Shown: piece by piece, positions 1 through 9,144 of the stretch
Layout: each line of letters starts with the position of its first letter
Numbering within the stretch: position 1 is the stretch's first letter
From: Polymorphobacter multimanifer
GTDB taxonomy: Bacteria; Pseudomonadota; Alphaproteobacteria; Sphingomonadales; Sphingomonadaceae
Length of the DNA stretch: 64,000 nucleotides
Reading direction: 5' to 3'
Assembly: GCF_014205635.1 (NCBI RefSeq)
Contig: NZ_JACIIV010000013.1
Span: 62,001 to 126,000 of the forward strand
Notes under the pieces: generated by a model
Told to the model about the DNA's origin: nothing
The model's database searches: none
Seen by the model: the letters and a program-made list of their open reading frames with translations, nothing else
Program-made: the position numbers and the translations under genes

Positions 1-549
1 GTGACGGCGCAGATTCCGGTGCAGCTCGACATTCTGTCCGACCGGCGCCGCAGCCCGAAGGCGCGCGCCGAAGCGCTCGCTTATTTCGTGCATTTCATGG
101 GCGACATGCATCAGCCGCTGCATGTGGGCGAGAAGGACGATCTCGGCGGCAACCGGGTGCTTGCAGACTATGGTGCCAAGGACATGCCGCGCATGAACCT
201 GCATCGCATCTGGGATTCGGATCTGGCGGAACGTGCGCTGACGACGCCGCCGGCGGTGGCGCCGGTTCGGCAGGTTGCACCACCACTTGGCGGCGATGTT
301 GCCACACAGGTGGCGGGCTGGGCGGAGGAGAGCTTCGCCATCTCGCGCGAGCTCGCCTATCCGCTGCTGGGTGGCGATGCAGCGAGCTGCGTCGTGGAGG
401 CGGAACGCGACGTGCGGTACCGCGTTGACGAGGCCTATATCGAAAAAACCAGTGCCGCGGTGCGCCAGCAGGTGCAGCGCGCCGGGCTGCGCACGGCAGC
501 GCTTCTCAACGCCGCTCTCGGCCAGAATATTCCAGACAAGCAGGATTGA
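1..549 (+). CDS. S1/P1-type nuclease, C-terminal part (cut by window start)
   Basis: This is the last 182 codons of a secreted zinc-dependent S1/P1 nuclease, a family that cleaves single-stranded DNA and RNA and removes 3'-phosphates. The visible part carries the block HFMGDMHQPLHVG (about residues 31-43 of the fragment), then DLGGN and NLHRIWD, which supply several of the three-zinc site ligands. Family members are usually 260-300 residues, so roughly a third, including any signal peptide, lies upstream of the window. The GTG at the first base is therefore not taken as the start. The next gene begins 4 bases after the stop. The family call is firm; substrate preference cannot be read. Confidence 0.88.
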   Translation: MTAQIPVQLDILSDRRRSPKARAEALAYFVHFMGDMHQPLHVGEKDDLGGNRVLADYGAKDMPRMNLHRIWDSDLAERALTTPPAVAPVRQVAPPLGGDVATQVAGWAEESFAISRELAYPLLGGDAASCVVEAERDVRYRVDEAYIEKTSAAVRQQVQRAGLRTAALLNAALGQNIPDKQD

Positions 550-553
550 TCGC

Positions 554-1462
554 ATGCGCCTCGATGACCAACGCGAAAGCTCCAATGTCGAAGACCGCCG
601 CGGGATGGGCGGCGGCGGCGGGCGGGGCGGCGGCAATCTGCTCGGCGGGCTGATTGGTGGCCGCATGGGCATCGGCGGGCTGATTGTGGTGGGCATCATC
701 GCGCTGGTGCTCGGCATCAACCCGCTGACCCTGCTTGGCGGTGGCGGTGGTGCGCCGGGGGGTGGTGCGCCGCGCGAGCAGATCGGCCAGCCCAACCCTG
801 CCTCGGGCCCTGCGCTGCAGCCGGCGAGCGACATGGACCGGTTCGTTGCGCGGGTGCTCGCCACCACCGAGGACAGCTGGGGCGAGGCCTTCCCGCGGGA
901 AGTCGGCGCGCCCTACCAGCCGCCCACGCTCGTGCTGTTCAGTGGCGGGGTCGATTCGGCGTGCGGGAGCGCCAGTTCGGCGATGGGGCCTTTCTATTGC
1001 CCGGGGGACCGCAAGGTCTATCTCGACCAGAGCTTCTTCGACCAGCTGGCGCAGCGCTTCGGAGCGCCGGGCGATTTTGCCGCCGCCTATGTGATCGCGC
1101 ATGAGGTGGGGCATCATATCCAGACGATCACCGGCATTTCGGAGCAGGTGCGCGGCGCCCAGGCGCGCGCCAGCAAGACCGAGGGGAATGCGCTGCAGGT
1201 GCGGATGGAGCTGCAGGCCGATTGCCTGGCGGGCGTGTGGGCGCAGGCGCACAAGGACCTGCTCGACGAGGGCGATGTCGATGAAGCACTGGCCGCGGCC
1301 AATGCCATCGGCGACGATACGCTGCAGCGCGCGGCTCAGGGAACGGTCGTTCCAGAAAGCTTCACCCATGGCAGCAGCGCGCAGCGCAAGAGCTGGTTCA
1401 TGAACGGTTTCCGTGGCGGCACGATCGCGAGCTGCGATACCTTTGCGGCGCGGCGCCTCTAG
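554..1462 (+). CDS. ypfJ: Neutral zinc metallopeptidase, YpfJ family
   Basis: This encodes a 302-residue membrane-anchored protein of the YpfJ/KPN_00277 zinc peptidase family. After a short polar head rich in Gly there is one hydrophobic segment (about residues 37-56), a Gly-rich linker, and then the peptidase domain. The zinc motif HEVGHH lies near residue 180 and the third ligand region MELQADCLAGVW follows about 40 residues later. An open frame extends upstream, but it overlaps the nuclease; the ATG at 554 gives the normal family N-terminus. The physiological substrate of the family is unknown. Its stop TAG shares the palindrome CTAG with the stop of the convergent next gene. Confidence 0.9.
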   Translation: MRLDDQRESSNVEDRRGMGGGGGRGGGNLLGGLIGGRMGIGGLIVVGIIALVLGINPLTLLGGGGGAPGGGAPREQIGQPNPASGPALQPASDMDRFVARVLATTEDSWGEAFPREVGAPYQPPTLVLFSGGVDSACGSASSAMGPFYCPGDRKVYLDQSFFDQLAQRFGAPGDFAAAYVIAHEVGHHIQTITGISEQVRGAQARASKTEGNALQVRMELQADCLAGVWAQAHKDLLDEGDVDEALAAANAIGDDTLQRAAQGTVVPESFTHGSSAQRKSWFMNGFRGGTIASCDTFAARRL

Positions 1463-2184
1463 CTGTCCTCGCGGACCCGGAAAAGGCCGGCGGTTCCGCG
1501 ACCCGACGGGCGTGCTGTCAGCTCGAATGCCTTGCCTTCGGTGGTGCGACCGAGGAGACGGTCACCACGTCTCTCGAAGCGCGTCCCCTTTTTACCAAAC
1601 TCGCGCTCATACCAGTTGATCACGGTGCGCGGTGGCGCTGGTGCGTCGAAGCTCATCTCGACCTGCGCGCGTTTGTTATCGCCACTACGGCCGCGGCCAT
1701 CCTCGAAAGCACGGACCCGCAGTCCGTTCATGCTAGCACCGGGGAACGGGCCGACTCCATCGACCTTGAACCTGTCGGCGTCGTCCATCTTTTCGTTGAA
1801 GGGCACCTTGATCCCGAAACCGCCGGGAAGGTTCAGCGCCATGCTGTTCCTGCTGCCGGCGCCGGTATCGAGCGCAAATACTGTGTTCTCTTCATCGTTC
1901 CAGGCCGGATCATCCCAGTCGATCGCAGCTGCGTCGGCGGCGGCAGCACGCGCCCGGCTGGCAGCGTCGAGCACATCGGCACGGGCGTTTGTGGCGGCAT
2001 CGAGCGAATCGGCGCGCGCGTCTTCTGCCGCCTGGCGGGCATCGGCAATTGCCTCGCGGCGGGTATCTTCCATTTCGTCCATCGCGGAGCCTGATCGATC
2101 GAACAGGCGGCTCGGCACTTCGTAATAGGCTCCGGCCGCCGAAAGCCCGAGGACGACGACGACGGCAGCGGGAACCCAACGCAT
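1459..2184 (-). CDS. Membrane-anchored protein of unknown function with Ala/Asp/Arg-rich helix
   Basis: I do not recognise this 241-residue protein. It has one N-terminal hydrophobic segment (about residues 4-20), then an Ala/Asp/Arg-rich stretch (about 34-88) that would form a long charged helix or coiled coil. A folded C-terminal half follows, with a conserved-looking WYEREFG segment. The ATG at 2184 is preferred over a GTG three codons earlier because an AGGAG sits 8 bases before the ATG and overlaps the GTG. It is probably an inner-membrane protein with a periplasmic C-terminus. It converges on the YpfJ gene with a four-base overlap. Confidence 0.6.
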   Translation of the reverse strand: MRWVPAAVVVVLGLSAAGAYYEVPSRLFDRSGSAMDEMEDTRREAIADARQAAEDARADSLDAATNARADVLDAASRARAAAADAAAIDWDDPAWNDEENTVFALDTGAGSRNSMALNLPGGFGIKVPFNEKMDDADRFKVDGVGPFPGASMNGLRVRAFEDGRGRSGDNKRAQVEMSFDAPAPPRTVINWYEREFGKKGTRFERRGDRLLGRTTEGKAFELTARPSGRGTAGLFRVREDS

Positions 2185-2242
2185 TCTGTGCACTCCTGTG
2201 GTATTGGTGCAATACAGCTATTCTCCGCAGGGCGTAAAGCCC

Positions 2243-3202
2243 TCAGTGCTGGCCGGCGGCAGATTCCCTGTTCGGAAGGAGGTGCATCGCCGCGACAATA
2301 ATACCGCCGAGCAGCACGCCGAAGACCCCTGCCCCGGTCGCTCCCGCCAGCCATCCGAGGATGGGGCCGAGGACACTGCCGCCGATGCGGGTGGCCCCCA
2401 CCGCCAGATCGTGGAGTGCATGACTGGGCCAGCCGAGGCCGAATGTCTCGAGCCCGTGGAGAACGATTCCGCCGCCGACCCAGAGCATGGCCGCCATGCC
2501 GATGGTGGCGAGCGCGCTGAGCATTTTCGGAACGGCCAGCACGATGGTGCGGCCGGTGCTGCGACCGAACTGGCCGGTGAAGCCGGGGTTGCGGTAAAGG
2601 GCGACGCCCATGTCGTCCGCTTTCACGATGAGCGCCACGACGCCGTAGACGAGGATAGTGATGGCCACAGCCACCACCGCCAGCACCAGTGCCTGCTGGC
2701 CGATCTCGGCATCGGCGACGGTGCCGAGCGAGATGGCCATGATCTCGGCGGACAGGATGAAATCGGTGCGGATGGCGCCAGCCACCATCATCTTCTCGCG
2801 CGCCACCGGATCGGCATCGAGTATTGCGGCCTCGCCGTCATCGTGTGGGCGGATGAGTTGCAACAGCTTCTCCGCCCCTTCGTAGCAGAGGTAGGAGCCG
2901 CCGAGCATGAGCAGCGGCGTGATCGCCCAGGGCGCGAAGGCGGACAGCGCGAGGCAGCCGGGGAGCAGGAACAGCAGCTTGTTCTTGATCGAGCCGGTCG
3001 CGATCTTGGCGACGATCGGCAGTTCGCGTGCCGCCGAAAAGCCGGTGACATAGCGCGGCGCCACGGCGGCATCGTCGACGACAACGCCGACGGCCTTGGC
3101 GCTGGCCTTGGCGGCCATGCCCGTGACGTCATCGACCGACGCCGCCGCCACCTTGGCGATGACCGCGATATCGTCCAGCAGTGCAAGCAATCCGGCGGCC
3201 AT
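2243..3202 (-). CDS. DUF808 (YedI-like) inner-membrane protein
   Basis: This 319-residue protein of the DUF808/YedI family opens with the diagnostic segment MAAGLLALLDDIAVIAKVAA, followed by several hydrophobic segments and the family block around GSYLCYEGAEKL. The family is predicted to be an integral membrane protein of unknown function in many Proteobacteria. The start at 3202 is supported by an AGGAG seven bases upstream; a longer frame to 3223 lacks a ribosome site. It is transcribed away from the DUF3429 gene, from a gap of about 100 bases. The family call is secure and the function unknown. Confidence 0.85.
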   Translation of the reverse strand: MAAGLLALLDDIAVIAKVAAASVDDVTGMAAKASAKAVGVVVDDAAVAPRYVTGFSAARELPIVAKIATGSIKNKLLFLLPGCLALSAFAPWAITPLLMLGGSYLCYEGAEKLLQLIRPHDDGEAAILDADPVAREKMMVAGAIRTDFILSAEIMAISLGTVADAEIGQQALVLAVVAVAITILVYGVVALIVKADDMGVALYRNPGFTGQFGRSTGRTIVLAVPKMLSALATIGMAAMLWVGGGIVLHGLETFGLGWPSHALHDLAVGATRIGGSVLGPILGWLAGATGAGVFGVLLGGIIVAAMHLLPNRESAAGQH

Positions 3203-3301
3203 CGAACACTCCTGTTTCAACATGCCGTGTTAGGGGCGCCGGTGTCGCACGGCAAGCGGCCTGCTCTTGCCGATGGCGCCGACTCGCGGCACATCGCCGC
3301 C

Positions 3302-3751
3302 ATGACGATGCCCGCCCTCGCCCGCCTCCTCGGCCTTGCCGGGCTCCTGCCGCTGCTTGCGCTGGTGGTGCTGCTTTCAACTGGTGCAGCGCCGGCGTGG
3401 CAGGGTGCGGCGGTTGCGCTGGGGCTGGGCTATGCGATGCTGATCCTGAGCTTTCTGGGCGGGCTGTGGTGGGGGCTGGCGGCGGCCACGCAGCGACCGG
3501 TGCCGGGATGGGTGTGGGTGGTGGCGGTGGTGCCGTCGCTCCTCTGCTGGGGGGTGATGGGGCTGGTCGGGCTGCAGGTCATCGCCGTGCAACAGGGGTT
3601 GGCGATCACCGGTGGCGGGCTGCTGCTGGCGCTGCTGGTGGACCGGGCGCTGGCGGCAGAGGGGCTGGCGCCGGCATGGTGGCTGGCGCTTCGCTATCCG
3701 CTGAGCCTGGGACTTGGCGGGTTGAGCCTGGCGGCGGCAGCGCTCGCCTAG
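3302..3751 (+). CDS. DUF3429 membrane protein
   Basis: This 149-residue, very hydrophobic protein has about four to five membrane helices and fits the DUF3429 family of small integral membrane proteins. It contains a Gly/Trp-rich turn near residue 50 (FLGGLWWGLA) that is characteristic of the family. The start ATG at 3302 has no strong ribosome site; an in-frame ATG two codons later is an alternative. The stop TAG shares CTAG with the stop of the convergent dehydrogenase gene. Function is unknown. Confidence 0.8.
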   Translation: MTMPALARLLGLAGLLPLLALVVLLSTGAAPAWQGAAVALGLGYAMLILSFLGGLWWGLAAATQRPVPGWVWVVAVVPSLLCWGVMGLVGLQVIAVQQGLAITGGGLLLALLVDRALAAEGLAPAWWLALRYPLSLGLGGLSLAAAALA

Positions 3752-5187
3752 AGGATTTTTCCGGGATTCATGATTCCGAGCGGATCGAGCGCGGCCTTGA
3801 TCGCACGCATGGCGGCGAGATGGGCGGGCGGCAGCAGCCGCGCGAGATCGGCGCGCTTGAGCGTGCCGATGCCGTGCTCGGCACTGATGCTGCCGCCGGC
3901 GGCGGTGACGAGATCGTGCACCAGCCGGGTGATGGCGGCGGCCTGATCGGGATCCCAACTGCCGCCGGCGGGGGCGCGGACATTGAAGTGGAGGTTGCCA
4001 TCGCCGAGATGGCCGAAGGCGATGACGCGGCTGCCGGGAATTCGCGACTCCACCTCGGCGGTTGCCGCGAGGCAGAAATCCGGCAGCCTGGCGACCGGGA
4101 CCGAAATGTCGTGATGGACCGCGGGGCCATCGAGGCGCTCGGCGGGGGGCAGGTTTTCGCGCAGGCTCCACAGGGCTTCCACCTGCGCGCCCGATTCAGC
4201 GAGGGTGGCGTCGGCGATCAGCCCATCCTCGAGGGCCGCGCCGAGCGATTCGGCAAGCACCTGCTGCAGGGTGGCCGGACCGGCGAGCTCGATCAACGCA
4301 TGCCAATCATGGGCGTCGGCGAGCGGCGCGCGCTGGCCGGGGATGTGCTTCAGCACCAGAGCGAGGCCGCTGCCGGGCACCAGCTCGAAGCTTTCCACCT
4401 GGCCGGCCGAGGCGGCGCGGAGCCGGGCCAGCAATGCCAGTGCCGCTTGCGGGCTCGCGAGCCCGGCCCAGGCAACGGCGCGGTGCGCCGGGGCCGGAAC
4501 GAGCTTCAAGGTGACTGCGGTGACGATGCCGAGCGTGCCCTCGGCGCCGATGAGGAGCTGCTTCAGATCATAGCCGCGATTGTCCTTGGGCAGGCCGGCG
4601 AGCTGATCGAGCAGTTCGCCATCGGGAAGCACGGCCTGCAGCCCCGCCACCAGCGCGCGCATTGTGCCGTGGCGGAGAACCTGCACGCCGCCTGCGTTGG
4701 TGCTCACCAGCCCGCCGATGGTGGCGCTGCCGCGCGCTGCCAGGCTGAGGGGAAAGGCAAGGCCATGGTCGGCGGCGGCTTCATGGACCGTCTGCAGGAT
4801 GGCGCCGGCCTCCACCACCATCGTCAACCCCGCCGGATCGATGCTGCGGATCGCGGCCATGCGCTTGAGGCTGAGGAGCACGCCGCTGCCGTCGGCGCTG
4901 GGGATGCCGCCGCCGACCAGCCCGGTGTTGCCGCCCTGCGGCACCAGCGGCACCCCATGGGCAGCAGCCGTCCGCACGATCGCCTGCACCTGGGCCGTGG
5001 TGCGTGGCATCAGCAACAGCGCCGAGCGGCCCTGATGCTTGCGGCGCCAATCGATCAGATGCGGTGCCAGCTCGTCGGCATCGGTGCTGCTGTTGCCGGG
5101 GCCGGCGGCAGCGGCAAGGGCTACCAACGCCTCGGGGGCTTGCGCGGTGGCGGGCGTGGAAGGGCTGATCGGCGCAGAAGCGGGCAT
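3748..5187 (-). CDS. FAD-binding 2-hydroxyacid dehydrogenase (GlcD / D-2-hydroxyglutarate dehydrogenase type)
   Basis: This 479-residue protein has the vanillyl-alcohol-oxidase fold. The PCMH-type FAD-binding domain occupies about residues 50-230, with the VPQGGNTGLVGG dinucleotide loop. The FAD-oxidase C-terminal domain carries GHLGDGNLHFN and the EHGIG signature. Such enzymes oxidise D-2-hydroxy acids (D-2-hydroxyglutarate, D-lactate or glycolate) and pass electrons to a quinone or flavoprotein acceptor. The start at 5187 gives a normal-length protein; a much longer upstream frame is spurious. A second member of the family is at 60088-61506. Which hydroxy acid is used cannot be told from sequence alone. 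Confidence 0.88.
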   Translation of the reverse strand: MPASAPISPSTPATAQAPEALVALAAAAGPGNSSTDADELAPHLIDWRRKHQGRSALLLMPRTTAQVQAIVRTAAAHGVPLVPQGGNTGLVGGGIPSADGSGVLLSLKRMAAIRSIDPAGLTMVVEAGAILQTVHEAAADHGLAFPLSLAARGSATIGGLVSTNAGGVQVLRHGTMRALVAGLQAVLPDGELLDQLAGLPKDNRGYDLKQLLIGAEGTLGIVTAVTLKLVPAPAHRAVAWAGLASPQAALALLARLRAASAGQVESFELVPGSGLALVLKHIPGQRAPLADAHDWHALIELAGPATLQQVLAESLGAALEDGLIADATLAESGAQVEALWSLRENLPPAERLDGPAVHHDISVPVARLPDFCLAATAEVESRIPGSRVIAFGHLGDGNLHFNVRAPAGGSWDPDQAAAITRLVHDLVTAAGGSISAEHGIGTLKRADLARLLPPAHLAAMRAIKAALDPLGIMNPGKIL

Positions 5188-5364
5188 CGGCGCAGCATAG
5201 GCACTTCCTTTGCGCGGCTCAAATCGAAGGGCATGGGGGTGGACTTGACGGGGGTGGGCATGACGCGGATGGGCTAGACGGGACGGCGCGATTTTCAAGG
5301 GGTTCAGCCCGGGTTCAAGCGGCGCGGGGCAGTCGCTCCGCTTTTGTGCAACACGAGATGGTGA

Positions 5365-5862
5365 ATGGCTGTTCCGGCGAGGCGAATGATGGCGATGGGG
5401 GTGCCAGCGGTGGCGCTGGCCCTGCTTGCCTCCGCGCTGGCGCCGGCCCTGGCGCAGCGACCCTCGGCGCGCAGCAGCTTCCAGGCGGAACGTGGCCGGC
5501 CGGCACCGCAGCCCGCCGAGAGCTTCGACGTGCTCTCGCCCTGGGAGCGGATGAACGTGGAGCCTGGTGCCCCCCTCAATGTGCGGCCGGAACCGCCGAC
5601 CGAGGGGCGCAAGACTTGCATCCGGGTCGATGGCATCGCCGGTGCACAGATGTTCGGCGACACCGCGATCGAGCTGACGATGCGCAATGGCCAGCATTGG
5701 CGGCTGTTCCTTGCCAACCAGTGCCCGGGGTTGAGCTTTTACCAGGGCTTCTATTATCGCCGCGGCAAGGCTGGGATGCTTTGTGCGGGCCGCGATACAA
5801 TCGGCGCGCGTTCTGGCGGAGAATGCGCGATTGCGAGCATTGTGCGCATCGCTGGCAACTGA
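5365..5862 (+). CDS. Small exported protein of unknown function
   Basis: This 165-residue protein begins with a clear signal peptide (positive MAVPARRM head, hydrophobic core to about residue 28, cleavage near ALAQ). The mature part has a Pro-rich linker followed by a compact domain with four Cys, at CIRVDG, NQCPG, MLCAG and GECA. These may form two disulfides in the periplasm. I do not recognise a named family, although small proteins of this style are frequent in sphingomonads. The gap before it (5188-5364) holds near-repeats of GGGGGTGG and no other gene. A 12-base perfect palindrome follows its stop immediately. Confidence 0.65.
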   Translation: MAVPARRMMAMGVPAVALALLASALAPALAQRPSARSSFQAERGRPAPQPAESFDVLSPWERMNVEPGAPLNVRPEPPTEGRKTCIRVDGIAGAQMFGDTAIELTMRNGQHWRLFLANQCPGLSFYQGFYYRRGKAGMLCAGRDTIGARSGGECAIASIVRIAGN

Positions 5863-5874
5863 TGCATTAATGCA
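5863..5874. promoter_or_regulatory. Perfect 12-base palindrome upstream of the TonB receptor gene
   Basis: TGCATTAATGCA is perfectly self-complementary and starts on the base after the stop of the preceding gene, 177 bases before the receptor ATG. It is AT-rich compared with its surroundings. It could be an operator for the receptor gene or part of a weak transcript end; there is no T-run after it. Confidence 0.35.
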
Positions 5875-5971
5875 ACGCTGGCGTCGGATTGTCGCACTTC
5901 TGAAATAATCGCCGAGGCTCACACTTTAGCCGAGTGGACAGGCTTCGATCGCCGCAGCAGACTGACCCCCG

Positions 5972-5989
5972 TTGGTATGGGAGTGCCAA
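5972..5989. promoter_or_regulatory. Interrupted palindrome TTGGTA-N6-TGCCAA, candidate operator
   Basis: The arms TTGGTA (5972-5977) and TGCCAA (5984-5989) match at five of six positions as an inverted repeat and lie 62 bases before the receptor ATG at 6051. That is a usual place for a regulator of a substrate-inducible TonB receptor. The regulator is unknown. Confidence 0.35.
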
Positions 5990-6050
5990 TATCGCGACCG
6001 GGCGGAAACAACGCTGGCGTGATGAAAGGGCCAATGGGGAGGATTGATAA

Positions 6051-8984
6051 ATGGTGCGCATTTTGGGAGCCCGAGTCCGTCTGGTTGCCGGTGTTTCGGC
6101 AATTTCGTTGATTTCATTGCCGGCTTTTGCACAGACAAGCGCGCAGGCGCCCCAGGACACGGGGATCGAGGAAATTGTCGTTACCGCGCAGCGCACAGCA
6201 CAGAGCCTGCAGGATGTGCCGATTGCCGTGAGCGCCTTTTCGGCTGAAGCGTTGCAGCGACAGCAGATCAACAATCCGCTCGATATCCAGCTCACCCTGC
6301 CCAACATCACCTTCACCAAGGGCAACTTCACCGGATCGAGCTTCACCATCCGCGGCATCGGCGATCTGTGCGTGGGCGTGACGTGCGACAGTGCCACGGC
6401 CATCCATGTCGAGGGGATGCCGCTGTTCGGCACCCGGCTGTTCGAAGCCGAATTCTTCGATCTTGAGCGCGTGGAAGTGCTTCGCGGTCCACAGGGCACG
6501 CTGTTCGGCCGCAACGCCACCGGTGGCGTGGTCAACTTCGTCAACGCCAAGCCGCAGATGGATGCAATCCACGCGACGGGTGAAGTGGAATATGGCAATT
6601 ACAATTCGCTGCGCGTGAAAGGCATGTTCAACCTGCCGATCGGCGACACGCTCGCCATCCGGGTGGCGGGCACCTATCTCAAGCGCGACGGCTTCACCAA
6701 CAACCTGTTCGACAACAGCCGCATCGATGGCCGCGATCTTTACGCGATCCGCGGCTCGATCCGCTGGGAGCCGACGCCGAACACCACGGTCGATGCCATG
6801 GCCTATTATTTCCGCGAGGATGATGACCGCAGCCGCGTCCAGAAGCAGTTGTGCCAGCGTGATCCGACCGGCGTGCTGGGCTGCCTGCCGGGCCGATCCG
6901 AATTCGGGACGACGAATGCGAACTCGACCTTTGCGGGCACGTTGAGCAGCCGGGAATTCTTGACGAGCCAGGCCGGGCCGGCGATCGGCAGCATAGGGCT
7001 TGGCAGCCTTTATGGCCCGGACGCCTATTCGTCGGCAATCAACCCGACCGATGTTCGCACGGTCAACACCGCTTTCACGCCGAACTACTTTGCCGAGGAG
7101 CAGCAGTACATGCTGCGCATCGCGCATGATTTCGGCAGCATGAAGGTGCAGGCGACCGGCATGTACCAGAAGAATGCGGTGGACAGCCAGGTCGACTACA
7201 GCCTGGCCGTGCAGAACCGGGCAGTCTATCAACCCGGCATCAACAATCTGATCGGGCTGGCACAGGTGCTGCCGCAGTTCGCGCCGACGGTGGCGGCGAT
7301 TTTGCCGAACGGCGCAAATGGCGCGATCTGCTCTTCGCAGTCGGAGTTTACCGGCACGGGTGCATTCGGTGGCAACAAGCAGTGCAGCAACGTGCCGCTG
7401 GTGTTCGACAGGTCGAACGAGGAGCGGCGCAGCTGGACGGGCGAGCTGATCCTCAATTCACAGTTCGACGGGCCGTTCAACTTTCTGCTCGGCGGCATTT
7501 ATGTCGATCAGAACCTGCCTGAAAACAGCTATTTCGTGAACGGCTTCGCGATCGACTATGTTGCCGGCGTGCTGGGCGCAGCGACGGCGTTGGGCAATCC
7601 GGCGCTCGGCAACGTCTATCTGGGCACGCCGTTCTTCCGCAACAACACCGACGAATATACGTTGAAGTCCTATGGGTTGTTCGGCGAGCTTTATTACAAC
7701 TTCAGCGACTCGGTGAAACTGACAGTCGGCGGTCGTTACAACAATGACAAGAAGTTCGTGCGAGCGCGCTCGACCTTGGCAAGTTTCCCGGTGCCGGCAA
7801 ACGCGACCAATGCATTCGCTTCGCCTTTTGTCGGCGCGTTCGATGCCGATCCCGGCACACCGGGCAACCAGTTGTTCCAGGAGCGCCGGGTGAGCTTTTC
7901 GGAGTTTACCGGCCGTGCCGTGCTGGACTGGAAGATCAGCGACGACAGCCTGGTCTATGCCTCCTACTCGCGCGGCTACAAGTCGGGGGGCATCAACCCG
8001 CCCTTGCAGCCGATTTTTTCGGTGCCGGACAGCTTTGCACCGGAATTCGTGAATGCCTTCGAGATCGGCTCGAAGAACACCTTCCTCGACGGCGCGCTAC
8101 GGGCGAACATCACGGCTTTCTATTATCAATACAAGGGCTTGCAGCTGAGCCGGATCGTGGCGCGGACCTCGGTGAACGACAATGTCGATGCGACTGTCTA
8201 TGGTCTGGAAGGCGAGTTCATCGTGCAGCCGACGCGGGGCCTCGCGTTCAATTTCGGCGCCAGCTACCTCAAGACCGAAGTGAACCAGGACAAGTTCCTG
8301 TCCAACCCGCGCGATCCTTCGGGCGGGCGGTCGGATGCGGTGATCATCAAGGACATTTCGAATGGCTCGAATTGTGCGGTGATCAACAATGGCGCCGGCG
8401 GGCAGGCGGCCACTGCGGCCTTTGTGACCGGAGCCAACAATGCGATCAACGCCGGGGCTATTCCCGGGTTGCAGGCAGGAGCGGGCTTGCGTGGGCCGAC
8501 CGCCTTTCCGTCTGACTCCGGCATCAATGGCGCCACGGGTGCGTTCGGGATTTGCGGGGTGTTGCAGGCGGTGGGTGCCGGGACCCAGTTCCAGACGCTG
8601 GCAGCCGGCGTCGAGACCAACCTTCGCGGCAACCAGCTGCCGCAGGCGCCGACCTACAAATTCTCGGCCGGCGCGCAATATACGGCCGAATTCGACAATG
8701 GCATGAGCATGGTGCCGCGCGTTGACCTGGCGCACACCGGCGAGAGCTTCGGCAACATCTTCAACGGGCTGATCAACCGCATCGAAGGCTATACGGTGAT
8801 CAATGCGCAGGTGCAGTTGAACGGTCGGGACGACCGCTGGTATCTGCGTGGTTTCGTGCAGAACCTGACGAACAACAATGCGACCACCGGACTGTATGTG
8901 ACCGACCAGTCTTCGGGGCTGTTCACCAACATCTTCACGCTCGAGCCTCGCCGCTATGGCGTGGCGGCCGGCTTCCGCTTCTGA
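6051..8984 (+). CDS. TonB-dependent outer-membrane receptor
   Basis: This 977-residue receptor has a signal peptide (about 1-27), then a TonB-box-like IEEIVVTAQR (about 40-49). The plug domain contains QDVPIAVSAF and VEVLRGPQGTLFGRNATGG, and a long beta-barrel ends in an aromatic residue (GVAAGFRF). Such proteins import ligands (siderophores, saccharides, aromatics) across the outer membrane using TonB. A strong GGGGAGG lies 8 bases before the ATG. The gene stands alone, with its own upstream palindromes and a terminator downstream. Several Cys pairs in barrel loops are notable. The ligand cannot be predicted; membership of the sphingomonad receptors with the VVTAQR motif is clear. Confidence 0.93.
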   Translation: MVRILGARVRLVAGVSAISLISLPAFAQTSAQAPQDTGIEEIVVTAQRTAQSLQDVPIAVSAFSAEALQRQQINNPLDIQLTLPNITFTKGNFTGSSFTIRGIGDLCVGVTCDSATAIHVEGMPLFGTRLFEAEFFDLERVEVLRGPQGTLFGRNATGGVVNFVNAKPQMDAIHATGEVEYGNYNSLRVKGMFNLPIGDTLAIRVAGTYLKRDGFTNNLFDNSRIDGRDLYAIRGSIRWEPTPNTTVDAMAYYFREDDDRSRVQKQLCQRDPTGVLGCLPGRSEFGTTNANSTFAGTLSSREFLTSQAGPAIGSIGLGSLYGPDAYSSAINPTDVRTVNTAFTPNYFAEEQQYMLRIAHDFGSMKVQATGMYQKNAVDSQVDYSLAVQNRAVYQPGINNLIGLAQVLPQFAPTVAAILPNGANGAICSSQSEFTGTGAFGGNKQCSNVPLVFDRSNEERRSWTGELILNSQFDGPFNFLLGGIYVDQNLPENSYFVNGFAIDYVAGVLGAATALGNPALGNVYLGTPFFRNNTDEYTLKSYGLFGELYYNFSDSVKLTVGGRYNNDKKFVRARSTLASFPVPANATNAFASPFVGAFDADPGTPGNQLFQERRVSFSEFTGRAVLDWKISDDSLVYASYSRGYKSGGINPPLQPIFSVPDSFAPEFVNAFEIGSKNTFLDGALRANITAFYYQYKGLQLSRIVARTSVNDNVDATVYGLEGEFIVQPTRGLAFNFGASYLKTEVNQDKFLSNPRDPSGGRSDAVIIKDISNGSNCAVINNGAGGQAATAAFVTGANNAINAGAIPGLQAGAGLRGPTAFPSDSGINGATGAFGICGVLQAVGAGTQFQTLAAGVETNLRGNQLPQAPTYKFSAGAQYTAEFDNGMSMVPRVDLAHTGESFGNIFNGLINRIEGYTVINAQVQLNGRDDRWYLRGFVQNLTNNNATTGLYVTDQSSGLFTNIFTLEPRRYGVAAGFRF

Positions 8985-9002
8985 GGTTTTTGCGGCGCGC
9001 GA

Positions 9003-9037
9003 ATGGGGGTCTGTGGCGACGCAGGCCCCCATTTTTT
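9003..9037 (+). terminator. Intrinsic terminator after the TonB receptor
   Basis: ATGGGGG (9003-9009) pairs with CCCCCAT (9026-9032), with further CTG/CAG pairing inside, followed at once by a run of six T. It lies 19 bases after the receptor stop, which makes that gene a separate transcription unit from the helicase. Confidence 0.85.
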
Positions 9038-9144
9038 GACGGGCGGCTCGCTTTCTCGCGGAAACATGGTAATGCGATTGACTTTCCCGCACTTTGGCGG
9101 GATGCGCCGTGCGACGCGCGCGGTGCGCAGGCATTGGGAAAAGC

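Noticed and set aside
9078-9102. TTGACT and a TCCCGC/GCGGGA hairpin upstream of the helicase as a promoter or cold-shock element
   Set aside because: No -10 box follows at a proper distance, and such short GC-rich inverted repeats are expected by chance in this composition.
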